From an uncultured Collinsella sp. (GTDB lineage Bacteria; Actinomycetota; Coriobacteriia; Coriobacteriales; Coriobacteriaceae): a stretch of DNA of 42,157 nt. The notes below the pieces were generated by a model. The model worked only from the letters and a program-made list of their open reading frames with translations, was not told where the DNA came from and searched no databases. Positions 23,803 to 31,880 of this stretch are shown here, one piece after another. The stretch spans positions 1 to 42,157 of the forward strand of contig CABUIE010000015.1 in the NCBI GenBank assembly GCA_902491565.1, given 5' to 3'. The translations under genes and the position numbers were made by a program. Each line of letters starts with the position of its first letter. The first letter of the stretch is position 1.

Positions 23803-25140
23803 CTACTTCCCAAATAGCGCGCCCAGAAGACCGCGGCGCTTGGGCTTCTCCTCTCGGTAGGAACCCTCGACGGCGGCTGCAACCTGGCGCGGTTGCTCGC
23901 CGCCTCCACGGCGCACGATCTGGTACAGGAAGGGCGATTTAACGTATTTGACCTCGACGGGCGTGGCGTGCACGGTGCTCTCACCGGACAGATGCAGGCT
24001 CGGGCTGAGCGGCGCCACGATATGCGTTTCGCGCTTGTCGCTAAACACCACCGCGGCCGCGCGGCCCGTCTGGCCGTTTACGGCAATGCGCACCTGCTCG
24101 CCATCGCGGCCGTCTGTCGCCGGACGATCGACAAAGTAGACCGGCACCATCACCAGGCCGTCCTTATGTTTGCGGGCCTTGCGCGCCCACATGCGAATGC
24201 TCTTTTTATTGAGCCCCAGTACAGCCTCGGCGTCGTTGCCCGCAACGTCGAGCGCCAACTTATCAATGACCACCTGGTCCTTGGTAGACGCATCGACTGA
24301 GACAACGCGAAAGTCACCTTCCTGCATGGCGGGATCGAACGGACCGACCTTGGCAAAGTCCCACGGCTCCAAAATGCCCAGGAGGCGAACGTCCAGGTAG
24401 TTTGCCCTGGGGTATGCCCAGTCGAGCACCTCGTAGTACACCAAGGCCTCCTTGCTCAGGCCCTTGCCCGGGAAGCTCGCCATCATGCGCAAGTCCGCCA
24501 GCGCCATGGGGAAATAGAAGAGCATCATGTCGTTTTGGATCGCGTCTTCCACGTCGTGCCCGGCAAAGGCATCCGGATACTGGCGCACCAGCTGCAGCGC
24601 GTTGGCACGTGCCTGCTGCGGCGAGATTTCGCAGGGAATACCCTGCTCGGGCACATACTCCGCACCAACGCCCATGGTCAGGCGCTTGCTAAACGTCCCC
24701 GGCTTGAGCAGGTCCGCAATGCCGATCTTATTGCCGCAGGACGGGCACTCAAACACACGCTGCGTTGACTCGCCCTCAAAGGACGCTCCGCAGAAGGGGC
24801 AAGGAATGCTCACATGCGTGGCCTCTTGGAACTCCTGCGCCGTGCCGCGATCCTCCCACAGCAGATGTTCCAGGACCGACTGATTGCGCCAGTGCGCATT
24901 GAAGAAATACCAGTCCGGGTCCTGCGGGCGCTCGAGTTGCGACACATGCGTGAGTTTGAGCAGTCCATCCACCACCGTCAACGGCGTATGGCGAATACCC
25001 AAAGCGCTCTTGGGCTCTCCGGCGTCCGCCTGCCACGGAACCACCGTGCCGCAATAGGCGCACTCAAAGCTGCGCTTAGCCTGGTGCGAGTACATAGGGC
25101 CGCCGCAGTTTTGACATTTAACGGCAAACATCTCGTCCAT
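23803..25140 (-). CDS. Zinc-ribbon protein of unknown function (two CxxC pairs twice)
   Basis: The 445-residue protein carries two zinc ribbons: C9/C12 with C27/C30 (VKCQNCGGP and ECAYCGTV), and C114/C117 with C132/C135 (IPCPFCGA and ECPSCGNK). The remainder is alpha/beta with no membrane segment and no known catalytic motif; a Lys/Arg stretch SIRMWARKARKHKDG lies near residue 310. The end EEKPKRRGLLGALFGK is basic and amphipathic and could touch the membrane. The ATG at 25140 follows AAAGGAGGACG. It is divergent from the CDF transporter gene. Such ribbons bind zinc, which would suit a partner of a metal transporter, but that link is only positional. Confidence 0.82.
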   Translation of the reverse strand: MDEMFAVKCQNCGGPMYSHQAKRSFECAYCGTVVPWQADAGEPKSALGIRHTPLTVVDGLLKLTHVSQLERPQDPDWYFFNAHWRNQSVLEHLLWEDRGTAQEFQEATHVSIPCPFCGASFEGESTQRVFECPSCGNKIGIADLLKPGTFSKRLTMGVGAEYVPEQGIPCEISPQQARANALQLVRQYPDAFAGHDVEDAIQNDMMLFYFPMALADLRMMASFPGKGLSKEALVYYEVLDWAYPRANYLDVRLLGILEPWDFAKVGPFDPAMQEGDFRVVSVDASTKDQVVIDKLALDVAGNDAEAVLGLNKKSIRMWARKARKHKDGLVMVPVYFVDRPATDGRDGEQVRIAVNGQTGRAAAVVFSDKRETHIVAPLSPSLHLSGESTVHATPVEVKYVKSPFLYQIVRRGGGEQPRQVAAAVEGSYREEKPKRRGLLGALFGK

Positions 25141-25358
25141 GGAAACGTCCTCCTTTGCACAGGGGCTGTCGACATTAAGTATGTCGAGCAAGCAGGCACA
25201 TGCCCATACCCATGTGGCCCAAAATGGACCACCCAGGCAGACGAGAAGGCTCGCTCGTTAGCACCGGCAGACTATTGCTGCATTTTCTGAGCATCGGCGC
25301 ACGGCGCCCCCGTGCGAGCTACACTATCCCCTTAAACATGATTGTGAGGACGACCGCT

Positions 25359-26540
25359 ATGCTATTTGTAAATCGGCTGGTACATACGCTTGTTCCCGGC
25401 AGCGAGAGCGAGCCGGTCGATGCATCTTGCCGCACCAACGCGGGCTTTTCCGCAAGCCTCGTCTGCATTGGCCTCAACATCACCCTGTGCCTGGCCAAGG
25501 GCATCGCGGGTCTGCTCGCCGGCTCCGTCTCCCTCATCGCCGACGCTTTCAACAACCTCTCCGATGCCTCGAGCAACATTGTGAGCCTGCTCGGTTTCCG
25601 CCTTGCCAGCCGCCCGGCAGACGAAGGCCACCCCTATGGTCACGGCCGCTACGAGTACCTAGCCGGCCTGTTCGTCGCCGTCCTGGTTTGCGCCGTCGGC
25701 ATCAACCTGATTCTCGAGTCGGTCACCAAGATCATCAAGCCCTCGCCCACCGCTTACACGTTTATTTCCCTTGCGGCACTGGCTACGTCCATGCTCGTTA
25801 AGCTCTGGATGGCAGCGTTCAACCGCACGCTGGGCGATCGCATCGACTCGGAGACGCTCATCGCCACGGCGCAGGACTCCAAAAACGACGTCATCACCTC
25901 GGGCTCGGTCTTGGTGGCGGCGCTTATTTCGCAGACGACCGGCTTTGATCTAGATGGCTGGGCAGGCCTGGGTGTGGGCATCTTCATCTGCATCAGCGGT
26001 CTGGGCCTGGTGCGCGACGCCATCAGCCCGTTGCTGGGGCAAGCGCCCGACCCCAAGCTCGTCCAGGCAATCCGCGACAAGATCATGTCCTATCCGCAGG
26101 TCTTGGGCACACACGACCTCATGGTGCACGACTACGGCCCCGGTCGTCAGTTTGCCAGCGCCCACGTGGAGATGCCCGGCGAGGGCGACGCGTTTGAGCA
26201 CCACGAGATTCTGGACACCATCGAGCACGACATCAAGCGCCAGATGGGCATTGGTATCACGCTGCACTGCGACCCCATCGCGACAACCGGCGATGACTTG
26301 CGCGGCTGGGTCAAGCGCGGCGTCATGCAGATCGATCCCGCGCTCTCCATCCACGATCTGCACGAGCACGACGGGTTCGTTTCGTTTGACCTGGTGCGTC
26401 CCGACGGCTTTGACATATCCGACGAGGAGCTGCTGGAGCTCGTCACGCGCATCGTGCACGAGCGCCGACCCGATGCCTCATGCGTCGTTACGTTTGACTC
26501 GGGCTTTAGCTCGCCCGACCGTCCGGCCGAGCAGCTGTAG
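25359..26540 (+). CDS. Cation diffusion facilitator (CDF) metal transporter
   Basis: The 393-residue membrane protein exports divalent metal (Zn, Fe, Mn or Co) by proton exchange. Hydrophobic segments of the CDF membrane domain cover about residues 27-230. The metal-site motif SLIADAFNNLSDASSN and the HPYGHGRYEYLAGL signature are both present, as is DSKNDVITSGSVLV for the second half of the site. The cytosolic C-terminal part is longer than usual (about 160 residues), with the ferredoxin-like ZT dimer domain followed by an extra segment. ATG 25359 follows GTGAGGACG; longer frames back to 25200 lack a ribosome binding site. Confidence 0.93.
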   Translation: MLFVNRLVHTLVPGSESEPVDASCRTNAGFSASLVCIGLNITLCLAKGIAGLLAGSVSLIADAFNNLSDASSNIVSLLGFRLASRPADEGHPYGHGRYEYLAGLFVAVLVCAVGINLILESVTKIIKPSPTAYTFISLAALATSMLVKLWMAAFNRTLGDRIDSETLIATAQDSKNDVITSGSVLVAALISQTTGFDLDGWAGLGVGIFICISGLGLVRDAISPLLGQAPDPKLVQAIRDKIMSYPQVLGTHDLMVHDYGPGRQFASAHVEMPGEGDAFEHHEILDTIEHDIKRQMGIGITLHCDPIATTGDDLRGWVKRGVMQIDPALSIHDLHEHDGFVSFDLVRPDGFDISDEELLELVTRIVHERRPDASCVVTFDSGFSSPDRPAEQL

Positions 26541-26552
26541 CCCACTTAACAG

Positions 26553-27542
26553 CTAGTTTCCCTGCGCGCCCGAGATGCCGTTTTGTAGGGCGTTCCAGGC
26601 ATCCGTCGCCATGTCGCCCAAGTTCCGCGCGGTATCGCCCAGATTTTGTGCCGTATCGCCCAGCTCTTGCGCCTTGTCTCCCAACTCCTGCGCCTTGTTG
26701 CTCAAGTCCTCCAGCGTATTGGAGCTCGAGCTGTCGGTACCGCTTTGGCCGTCGGACGAGTTGCCCGAACTGTTCTTGTGCGTGAGTTGAATTTCGAGGT
26801 TGCCGTTGTCGTTATAGTAGGCAGAAGTAACGACCCAGTTGGCATCGACGACGGGCGTTGAGCCATCATCAGTCAGGACCACGGCATTCGAAAGATCGGC
26901 GCCGCGCGACTTGAGGATCTTCTTGGCGTTGGACCAGTACTGCCCCGGGATATCACTCAGATCGACGGTGCTAGACGAGGCGGACTCGGTTTGCTCGGCA
27001 GCGGTATCGGCCGTTGAACTCCCTCGCTTGTTGAGCATGCCCGGCACGATGGCAAACACAACCGACAGCGCAAAGAAGATCGCCAGCACGATGAGGATCT
27101 TCTTAATCACGCTCGACGAACGCGACGGCGCCTCTTCCTCGTCCTCGCCATATTGCGGAATCGACTTGGGGTACTCGCGATACGGCTCGCGCGACTCGTA
27201 GCGAGGCTGCGCCGTGCGAGGCATATACGTCGTCTGCTGAGGCTGCGGAATGGGATTCTGCGGCAGGTCATCATAGGGATTCGGCGTCGAGGCGGCATAA
27301 GAATCCTGCGGCGCGTAATCAAACGGGTCTGCCGCCGCGTTGCCATAGGGGCTTTGCAAAGATGCAGCGTAAGGGTCCTGCGCCGCGTCGCCATAGCCCA
27401 TAACTCGTGTGGGCTCGGCAGAAGGCTGCGTCGCGGCGGGGTCGACATAACCGGGGTTGGGAACAACGCGGGTCGCATCGGCGCTATCGCCAGCCTGCGC
27501 GGAACCGTAGCCGCCCATCACGGTTGTCTTGTCCTGATCCAT
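26553..27542 (-). CDS. Single-pass membrane protein with C-terminal heptad repeats
   Basis: A 329-residue protein. Residues 1-145 are Pro/Tyr/Asp-rich and disordered, with TTVMG, ATRVV and PTRVMG near the start. One membrane helix covers 148-168 (KILIVLAIFFALSVVFAIVP). Outside, IPGQYWSNAKKILKSRG opens a small domain (about 198-254) that recalls a PASTA-like module. Four tandem heptads (KAQELGD x2, TAQNLGD, TARNLGD) at 283-310 form a coiled coil. The threonines with TRV-type context could be kinase targets by analogy with other Actinobacteria, but that is speculation. The ATG follows GGAAAGGA. The function is unknown. Confidence 0.82.
   Translation of the reverse strand: MDQDKTTVMGGYGSAQAGDSADATRVVPNPGYVDPAATQPSAEPTRVMGYGDAAQDPYAASLQSPYGNAAADPFDYAPQDSYAASTPNPYDDLPQNPIPQPQQTTYMPRTAQPRYESREPYREYPKSIPQYGEDEEEAPSRSSSVIKKILIVLAIFFALSVVFAIVPGMLNKRGSSTADTAAEQTESASSSTVDLSDIPGQYWSNAKKILKSRGADLSNAVVLTDDGSTPVVDANWVVTSAYYNDNGNLEIQLTHKNSSGNSSDGQSGTDSSSSNTLEDLSNKAQELGDKAQELGDTAQNLGDTARNLGDMATDAWNALQNGISGAQGN
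26613..26696 (-). repeat. Four tandem 21-bp coding repeats
   Basis: Four consecutive 21-bp units encode the heptads AQELGD(K/T) and AQNLGD/ARNLGD of the membrane protein. The units differ at a few positions, so the array may change length by replication slippage. Confidence 0.75.
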
Positions 27543-27660
27543 GCAACGATTCCTTTCCGTCGCCTGTAAGCATCAAGTTATCCATGCATTGTACCAGCGC
27601 AAAAGCCTATGATGGGCAGAGTCCGTCGGTATCTACAAGACATGCGCGGGCCTAAGGATC

Positions 27661-27696
27661 AAAAAACCCCGCCGGGCCTTGGTAGGCGCGACGGGG
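27661..27696 (-). terminator. Intrinsic terminator after fhs
   Basis: On the minus strand CCCCGTCG pairs with CGGCGGGG (one G-U pair) and runs into TTTTTT. It lies 27 bases after the fhs stop. Confidence 0.85.
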
Positions 27697-27722
27697 CGGG
27701 CAAGCGGCTATGAGCAGCGAGC

Positions 27723-29390
27723 TTAGAACAGGCCGGTGATGTTGCCGTCGTTGTCGACGTCGATGTTCTCGGCCGCAGGGACCTTGGGCAGGCCCGGCAT
27801 GGTCAGAACACTGCCAGTCAGTGCGACCACAAAGTGGGCGCCGGCGGAAACCTTGAGCTCACGCACCGTGATGCGGAAGTTCTCGGGAGCGCCCAGGGCC
27901 TTGGCGTTGTCGCTAAAGCTGTACTGCGTCTTGGCGACGCACACCGGCAGGTTGCCAAAGCCATTCTCGCGCAGCTCGGCGAGCTGGCGCTTGGCGGCCG
28001 GCGTAAAGTCAACGCCGTCGGCGCGGTAGACCTTGGTGGCAACGGCCTCGAGGGCATCAGCGACATCAGCGCCGTCCTCATAGGCAAACTTGAGCTCGCT
28101 CGGCTGCTCAATCAGACGCATGACCTCATCGGCAAGCTCGAGCGCGCCCTCGCCGCCCTTGGCCCAGACCTCGGAAAGCTTAACGTTGACGCCGAGCTTC
28201 TGGCACTCGGACTCAATGAGCGCGAGCTCGGCCTCGGTGTCCGTCGGGAAGCGGTTGATGGCGACCACGCAGGGCAGACCATATACGTTCTGGATGTTGT
28301 CGACGTGACGCAGCAGGTTGGGCATGCCAGCCTTGAGTGCCTCGAGGTTCTCCTCGTTGAGATCGGCCTTGGCGACGCCACCGTTGTACTTCAACGCGCG
28401 AGCGGTGGCGACGACCACGACGGCGTTGGGACGAACGCCCGTCATGCGGCACTTGATGTCGAGGAACTTCTCGGCACCCAGATCGGCACCGAAGCCCGCC
28501 TCGGTAATGGCGACATCGCCAAAACGCATAGCCATACGCGTGGCCATGATGGAGTTGCAGCCGTGGGCGATATTGGCGAAGGGACCGCCGTGGACAAACG
28601 CGGGCGTGCCCTCGAGCGTCTGCACCAGATTGGGCTTGAGCGCATCCTTGAGCAGTGCGGCCATAGCTCCCTGGGCCTTAAGGTCGCGGGCGCGGACGGG
28701 CTCGCCGGCATAGCTATAGCCGACAACGATCTCGCCCAAGCGCTCCTTAAGATCGCTGATGCTCGTGGACAGGCACAGGATCGCCATGACCTCGGAGGCA
28801 ACGGTGATATCGAAGCCGTCCTCGCGCGGCACGCCCTGGGCCTTACCGCCAATGCCGTCGATAACGTGGCGCAGCTGACGGTCGTTCATATCGACGACGC
28901 GTTTCCAAGTGATGCGCTTAACGTCAATACCGAGCTGATTGCCCTGCTGGATGTGGTTGTCGAGCATGGCGGCCAGCAGGTTGTTGGCAGCACCGATGGC
29001 ATGGAAGTCACCGGTAAAGTGCAGGTTGATATCCTCCATGGGGATGACCTGAGCCCAGCCGCCGCCGGCAGCACCGCCCTTAACGCCAAAGACGGGGCCG
29101 AGCGAAGGCTCGCGCAGGGCCACGGCACTCTTGACACCGCGACGACGCAGGCCGTCGGCCAGACCGATGGTCGTGGTGGTCTTGCCCTCGCCCGCAGGCG
29201 TTGGGTTGATAGCGGTCACGAGGACGAGCTTAGCCTGGTGATCAGTCGGCTCGTTGAGCAGTGAATAGTCAACCTTAGCCTTGTCGAAGCCGTACGGAAT
29301 CAGGTGCTTTACGTCGACGCCGGCGTTCTTAGCCACCTCGGTAATGGGCAGCGGCGTGACGGAACGTGCGATTTCGATGTCAGTAGGCAT
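27723..29390 (-). CDS. fhs: Formate-tetrahydrofolate ligase
   Basis: Joins formate to THF using ATP to make 10-formyl-THF, the entry of the one-carbon pathway. The 555 residues fit the monofunctional enzyme. The P-loop-like PTPAGEGKTTTTIGL is at 63-77, with the conserved EPSLGPVFGVKGGAAGGG and HGGPFANIAHGCNS motifs. The start ATG 29390 follows GAAAGGACC and gives the family's usual N-terminus; the longer frame to 29450 lacks a ribosome binding site. It is closed by the terminator at 27661. It works with the FchA-like and FolD proteins at 16461-17950, though in a separate transcription unit. Confidence 0.97.
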   Translation of the reverse strand: MPTDIEIARSVTPLPITEVAKNAGVDVKHLIPYGFDKAKVDYSLLNEPTDHQAKLVLVTAINPTPAGEGKTTTTIGLADGLRRRGVKSAVALREPSLGPVFGVKGGAAGGGWAQVIPMEDINLHFTGDFHAIGAANNLLAAMLDNHIQQGNQLGIDVKRITWKRVVDMNDRQLRHVIDGIGGKAQGVPREDGFDITVASEVMAILCLSTSISDLKERLGEIVVGYSYAGEPVRARDLKAQGAMAALLKDALKPNLVQTLEGTPAFVHGGPFANIAHGCNSIMATRMAMRFGDVAITEAGFGADLGAEKFLDIKCRMTGVRPNAVVVVATARALKYNGGVAKADLNEENLEALKAGMPNLLRHVDNIQNVYGLPCVVAINRFPTDTEAELALIESECQKLGVNVKLSEVWAKGGEGALELADEVMRLIEQPSELKFAYEDGADVADALEAVATKVYRADGVDFTPAAKRQLAELRENGFGNLPVCVAKTQYSFSDNAKALGAPENFRITVRELKVSAGAHFVVALTGSVLTMPGLPKVPAAENIDVDNDGNITGLF

Positions 29391-29534
29391 GGGCGGTCCT
29401 TTCGTTACCGAATGAGAAAAAGACCAATTCAGCATAGCACGGGCGCGCAATAGTAAAACACCCGTAACCGATGAATGGCGATATGTTTATCCAATGCTCA
29501 GCGATAGCCTACAGACTAGCCAAAAGAAAGCGCC

Positions 29535-30602
29535 CTAAACGGTAGGTTCAATCCCCAGGTGCTCAAAGGTGCGAAGCGTTGCCTGACGACCCTGAGGCGT
29601 GCGAATCATCAAGCCGCACTGCAGCAGATAGGGCTCATAGACATCCTCGAGCGTGCCCGGGTCCTCGCCCACCGCGCTGGCAAGGGTCGTAAGTCCCACG
29701 GCACGACCGGAGAACGTCTTGGCAAGCGTCTCCAAGATACGAATATCCATCCAGTCCAGACCGAGCTCGTCGATCTCGAAGAACTCGAGCGCCTGACGGC
29801 AGATATCGAGCTCAATGGGACCGTTGCCGCGCACCTGTGCATAGTCGCGCACGCGCTTGAGCAGGCGGTTGGCAAGACGTGGCGTACCGCGCGAACGCGA
29901 GCCGATCTCGAGTGCACTGGGATGATCGATCGTCACGCCCAGGATAGTCGCCGAGCGCGTCACAATCTGCGCGAGCTCCTCGACCGTGTAGTAATCCAGG
30001 CGATATGAAATGCCAAAGCGGTCGCGCAACGGGCCTGTCAACATGCCTGAGCGGGTCGTTGCCGCTACCAGCGTAAATTTGGGAATATCCAGGCGAATCG
30101 AGCGCGCCGCCGGACCCTTGCCAATCACGATATCGAGGGCAAAGTCCTCCATCGCGGGGTACAGGACCTCCTCGACCGAACGGTTGAGGCGGTGGATCTC
30201 GTCGATAAACAGCACATCACCCGGCTGCAAGTTAGTAAGGATGGCCGCCAGGTCGCCCGTGCGCGCGATGGCAGGGCCACTCGTGGTCTTGATCTGAGCG
30301 CCCAGCTCGTTGGCGATAACGGTGGCCAGCGTGGTCTTGCCCAGGCCCGGAGGACCCGAGAAAATCACGTGGTCGAGCGTCTCGCCACGGCTCTGCGCCG
30401 CTTCGATCAACACGCGCAGGCTCTGCTTGATGTGCTCCTGGCCACAGTAATCGTCCAGGCGCTGGGGGCGCAAAGTGCGGTCGACATCGAGGTCCTCGGC
30501 CGTCAGCCCCGAGCCCACCATGCGCTCGCCGTGCGCCATGGATGCCGCCGGCGAGTTGCCGGGCGTCGCCCACAGGTCCTGAGAGTCATCGGCTTCCCAC
30601 AT
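29535..30602 (-). CDS. ruvB: Holliday junction branch migration ATPase RuvB
   Basis: RuvB forms hexameric rings that pump DNA through the RuvA-bound junction. The 355-residue protein shows Walker A GPPGLGKTTLA, Walker B LFIDEIHRL, sensor ATTRSG and arginine finger RDRFG, followed by the winged-helix end domain (ETLAKTFSGRAVGLTTLA). The ATG at 30602 overlaps the ruvA TGA by one base (TGATG), like the ruvC-ruvA junction; a GTG at 30605 is possible. The N-terminal extension before LDVDRTLRP is slightly longer than in E. coli. Last gene of ruvCAB. Confidence 0.97.
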   Translation of the reverse strand: MWEADDSQDLWATPGNSPAASMAHGERMVGSGLTAEDLDVDRTLRPQRLDDYCGQEHIKQSLRVLIEAAQSRGETLDHVIFSGPPGLGKTTLATVIANELGAQIKTTSGPAIARTGDLAAILTNLQPGDVLFIDEIHRLNRSVEEVLYPAMEDFALDIVIGKGPAARSIRLDIPKFTLVAATTRSGMLTGPLRDRFGISYRLDYYTVEELAQIVTRSATILGVTIDHPSALEIGSRSRGTPRLANRLLKRVRDYAQVRGNGPIELDICRQALEFFEIDELGLDWMDIRILETLAKTFSGRAVGLTTLASAVGEDPGTLEDVYEPYLLQCGLMIRTPQGRQATLRTFEHLGIEPTV

Positions 30603-31222
30603 CACGCATCCATTCCAAGTCGCTTAAGCGCCGCGCCGAGCAAATCCTCGACACGCATATTCTGCCCATCATACCCGCTCAGGGCAACATCGGTCTCCTG
30701 CGGGCTAAAGCCCATGGAAAGGAGTGCCGCACGGGCATCGTCGATCGCCGAGGGAGCGGCAGCGGGCACGGGCATCGCAACCTGTCCGGGAATCACGTCG
30801 ACCGGCACAAAGCCCTTATCCTTGGCAAAGGTGCTCTTGAGTTCCAGGATCAGGCGCTGAGCTGTCTTTTTGCCCACACCGGGTACCTTGGCCATGCCCT
30901 TGTCGTCCTCGGCCATCACCAGCGAATACAGCTGCCCCACGGTATAGGTGGAAAGCACGGCAAGCGCCAGGCGCGGGCCAACGCCCGAAACGGACACGAG
31001 CCGGTCGAACATCGTGCGCTCATCCTTTGAGGAAAAACCGAAAAGTGTCATGGCGTCCTCGCGCACCTGCATACGCGTGTAGAGACGGACCTCGCCGCCG
31101 GGCGTCGGCAACGTGGCCGCAGTGCTGCCCGAGATGCCGAGCTCAAAGCCAACGCCCGACACATCGACGACAGCAGAGCTCATCGTGGACTCGACAAGCG
31201 TTCCGTGGAGCTGGGAAATCAT
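30602..31222 (-). CDS. ruvA: Holliday junction-binding protein RuvA
   Basis: RuvA binds the four-way junction and loads RuvB. The 206 residues include the N-terminal OB-fold domain (MISQLHGTLVESTMSSAVVDVSG), helix-hairpin-helix motifs (LVSVSGVGPRLALAVLST and VPGVGKKTAQRLILELK) and a C-terminal RuvB-contact domain (ARAALLSMGFSPQETDVAL). A longer frame to 31462 lies in ruvC and is spurious. The ATG overlaps the ruvC stop by one base. Confidence 0.97.
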   Translation of the reverse strand: MISQLHGTLVESTMSSAVVDVSGVGFELGISGSTAATLPTPGGEVRLYTRMQVREDAMTLFGFSSKDERTMFDRLVSVSGVGPRLALAVLSTYTVGQLYSLVMAEDDKGMAKVPGVGKKTAQRLILELKSTFAKDKGFVPVDVIPGQVAMPVPAAAPSAIDDARAALLSMGFSPQETDVALSGYDGQNMRVEDLLGAALKRLGMDA

Positions 31223-31743
31223 CAGTATCCGGTTCCTCTCTGTTGATAGAACTCGCCACCGGTGAGGGCGCGGGTGCGGCTGAGGTTTACGTGGCAGATG
31301 GCGCAGGCCAGGGCATCGGCGGCATGGTCGGGATGCGGGTCGTGGTCGAGCTGTGTTAGCGTGCGTACCATGTAGGCGACCTGTCGCTTGTCCGCGGCGC
31401 CGGTGCCCACCACGGCCTGTTTGATCTGCATGGGCGTGTACTCGCCAATCTCGAGCGCGCACTCCGAAAGCGCCACAAGCGCAGCACCGCGGGCATGCGC
31501 CGTGGGGATGGCCGAACGAACGTTGGCGCCAAAGTAGATGCTCTCGACAGCAGCCGTGTCGGGTCGATAACGCTCGACGACATCCTTAAGGTCACGGGCG
31601 ATATGCGACAGGCGCACCGCGAGCGGGCTGCCCGCGCTGGTCTCGATGCAACCGTAGGCACGGCAGCGAACCTCGCCACGCCGCTCCTCGATAATCCCCC
31701 AACCTGTATGGGCCAAACCGGGGTCGATACCCAAAATGACCAA
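31222..31743 (-). CDS. ruvC: Crossover junction endonuclease RuvC (TTG start)
   Basis: RuvC cuts Holliday junctions as a dimer. The 173-residue protein begins VILGIDPGLAHTGWG, giving the first catalytic aspartate, followed by AAVESIYFGAN, the QIKQAVVGTGAADKRQV loop and the late DHAADALACAICH acidic cluster. The start codon is TTG at 31743, preceded by GGGGAGGTCGGC; no ATG or GTG gives the conserved N-terminus. The gene leads the ruvCAB operon. Confidence 0.96.
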   Translation of the reverse strand: MVILGIDPGLAHTGWGIIEERRGEVRCRAYGCIETSAGSPLAVRLSHIARDLKDVVERYRPDTAAVESIYFGANVRSAIPTAHARGAALVALSECALEIGEYTPMQIKQAVVGTGAADKRQVAYMVRTLTQLDHDPHPDHAADALACAICHVNLSRTRALTGGEFYQQRGTGY

Positions 31744-31852
31744 GCCGACCTCCCCTCGCCAAAAGCCCGGCGCGAGACAAGGCTCCGCGCACTATTCACG
31801 AACGTCTGTTCTAGAATAACACAACGGGGTCAAGATGCTTAGTTGAAGTATC

Positions 31853-31877
31853 GGGGTTGGGAGCAAATCCCATCCCC
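31853..31877 (-). terminator. Hairpin after the NAD synthetase-like gene
   Basis: GGGG and TGGGA pair with TCCCA and CCCC with one T-T mismatch around GCAAA, directly after the stop of the gene at 31881. There is no T-run, so this may be a transcript-stabilising hairpin rather than a classic terminator. Confidence 0.4.
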
Positions 31878-31880
31878 AGT

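Noticed and set aside
29391..29534. A tetrahydrofolate riboswitch before fhs
   Set aside because: The 144-bp leader has no paired core like the known THF aptamers that I can recognise by eye.
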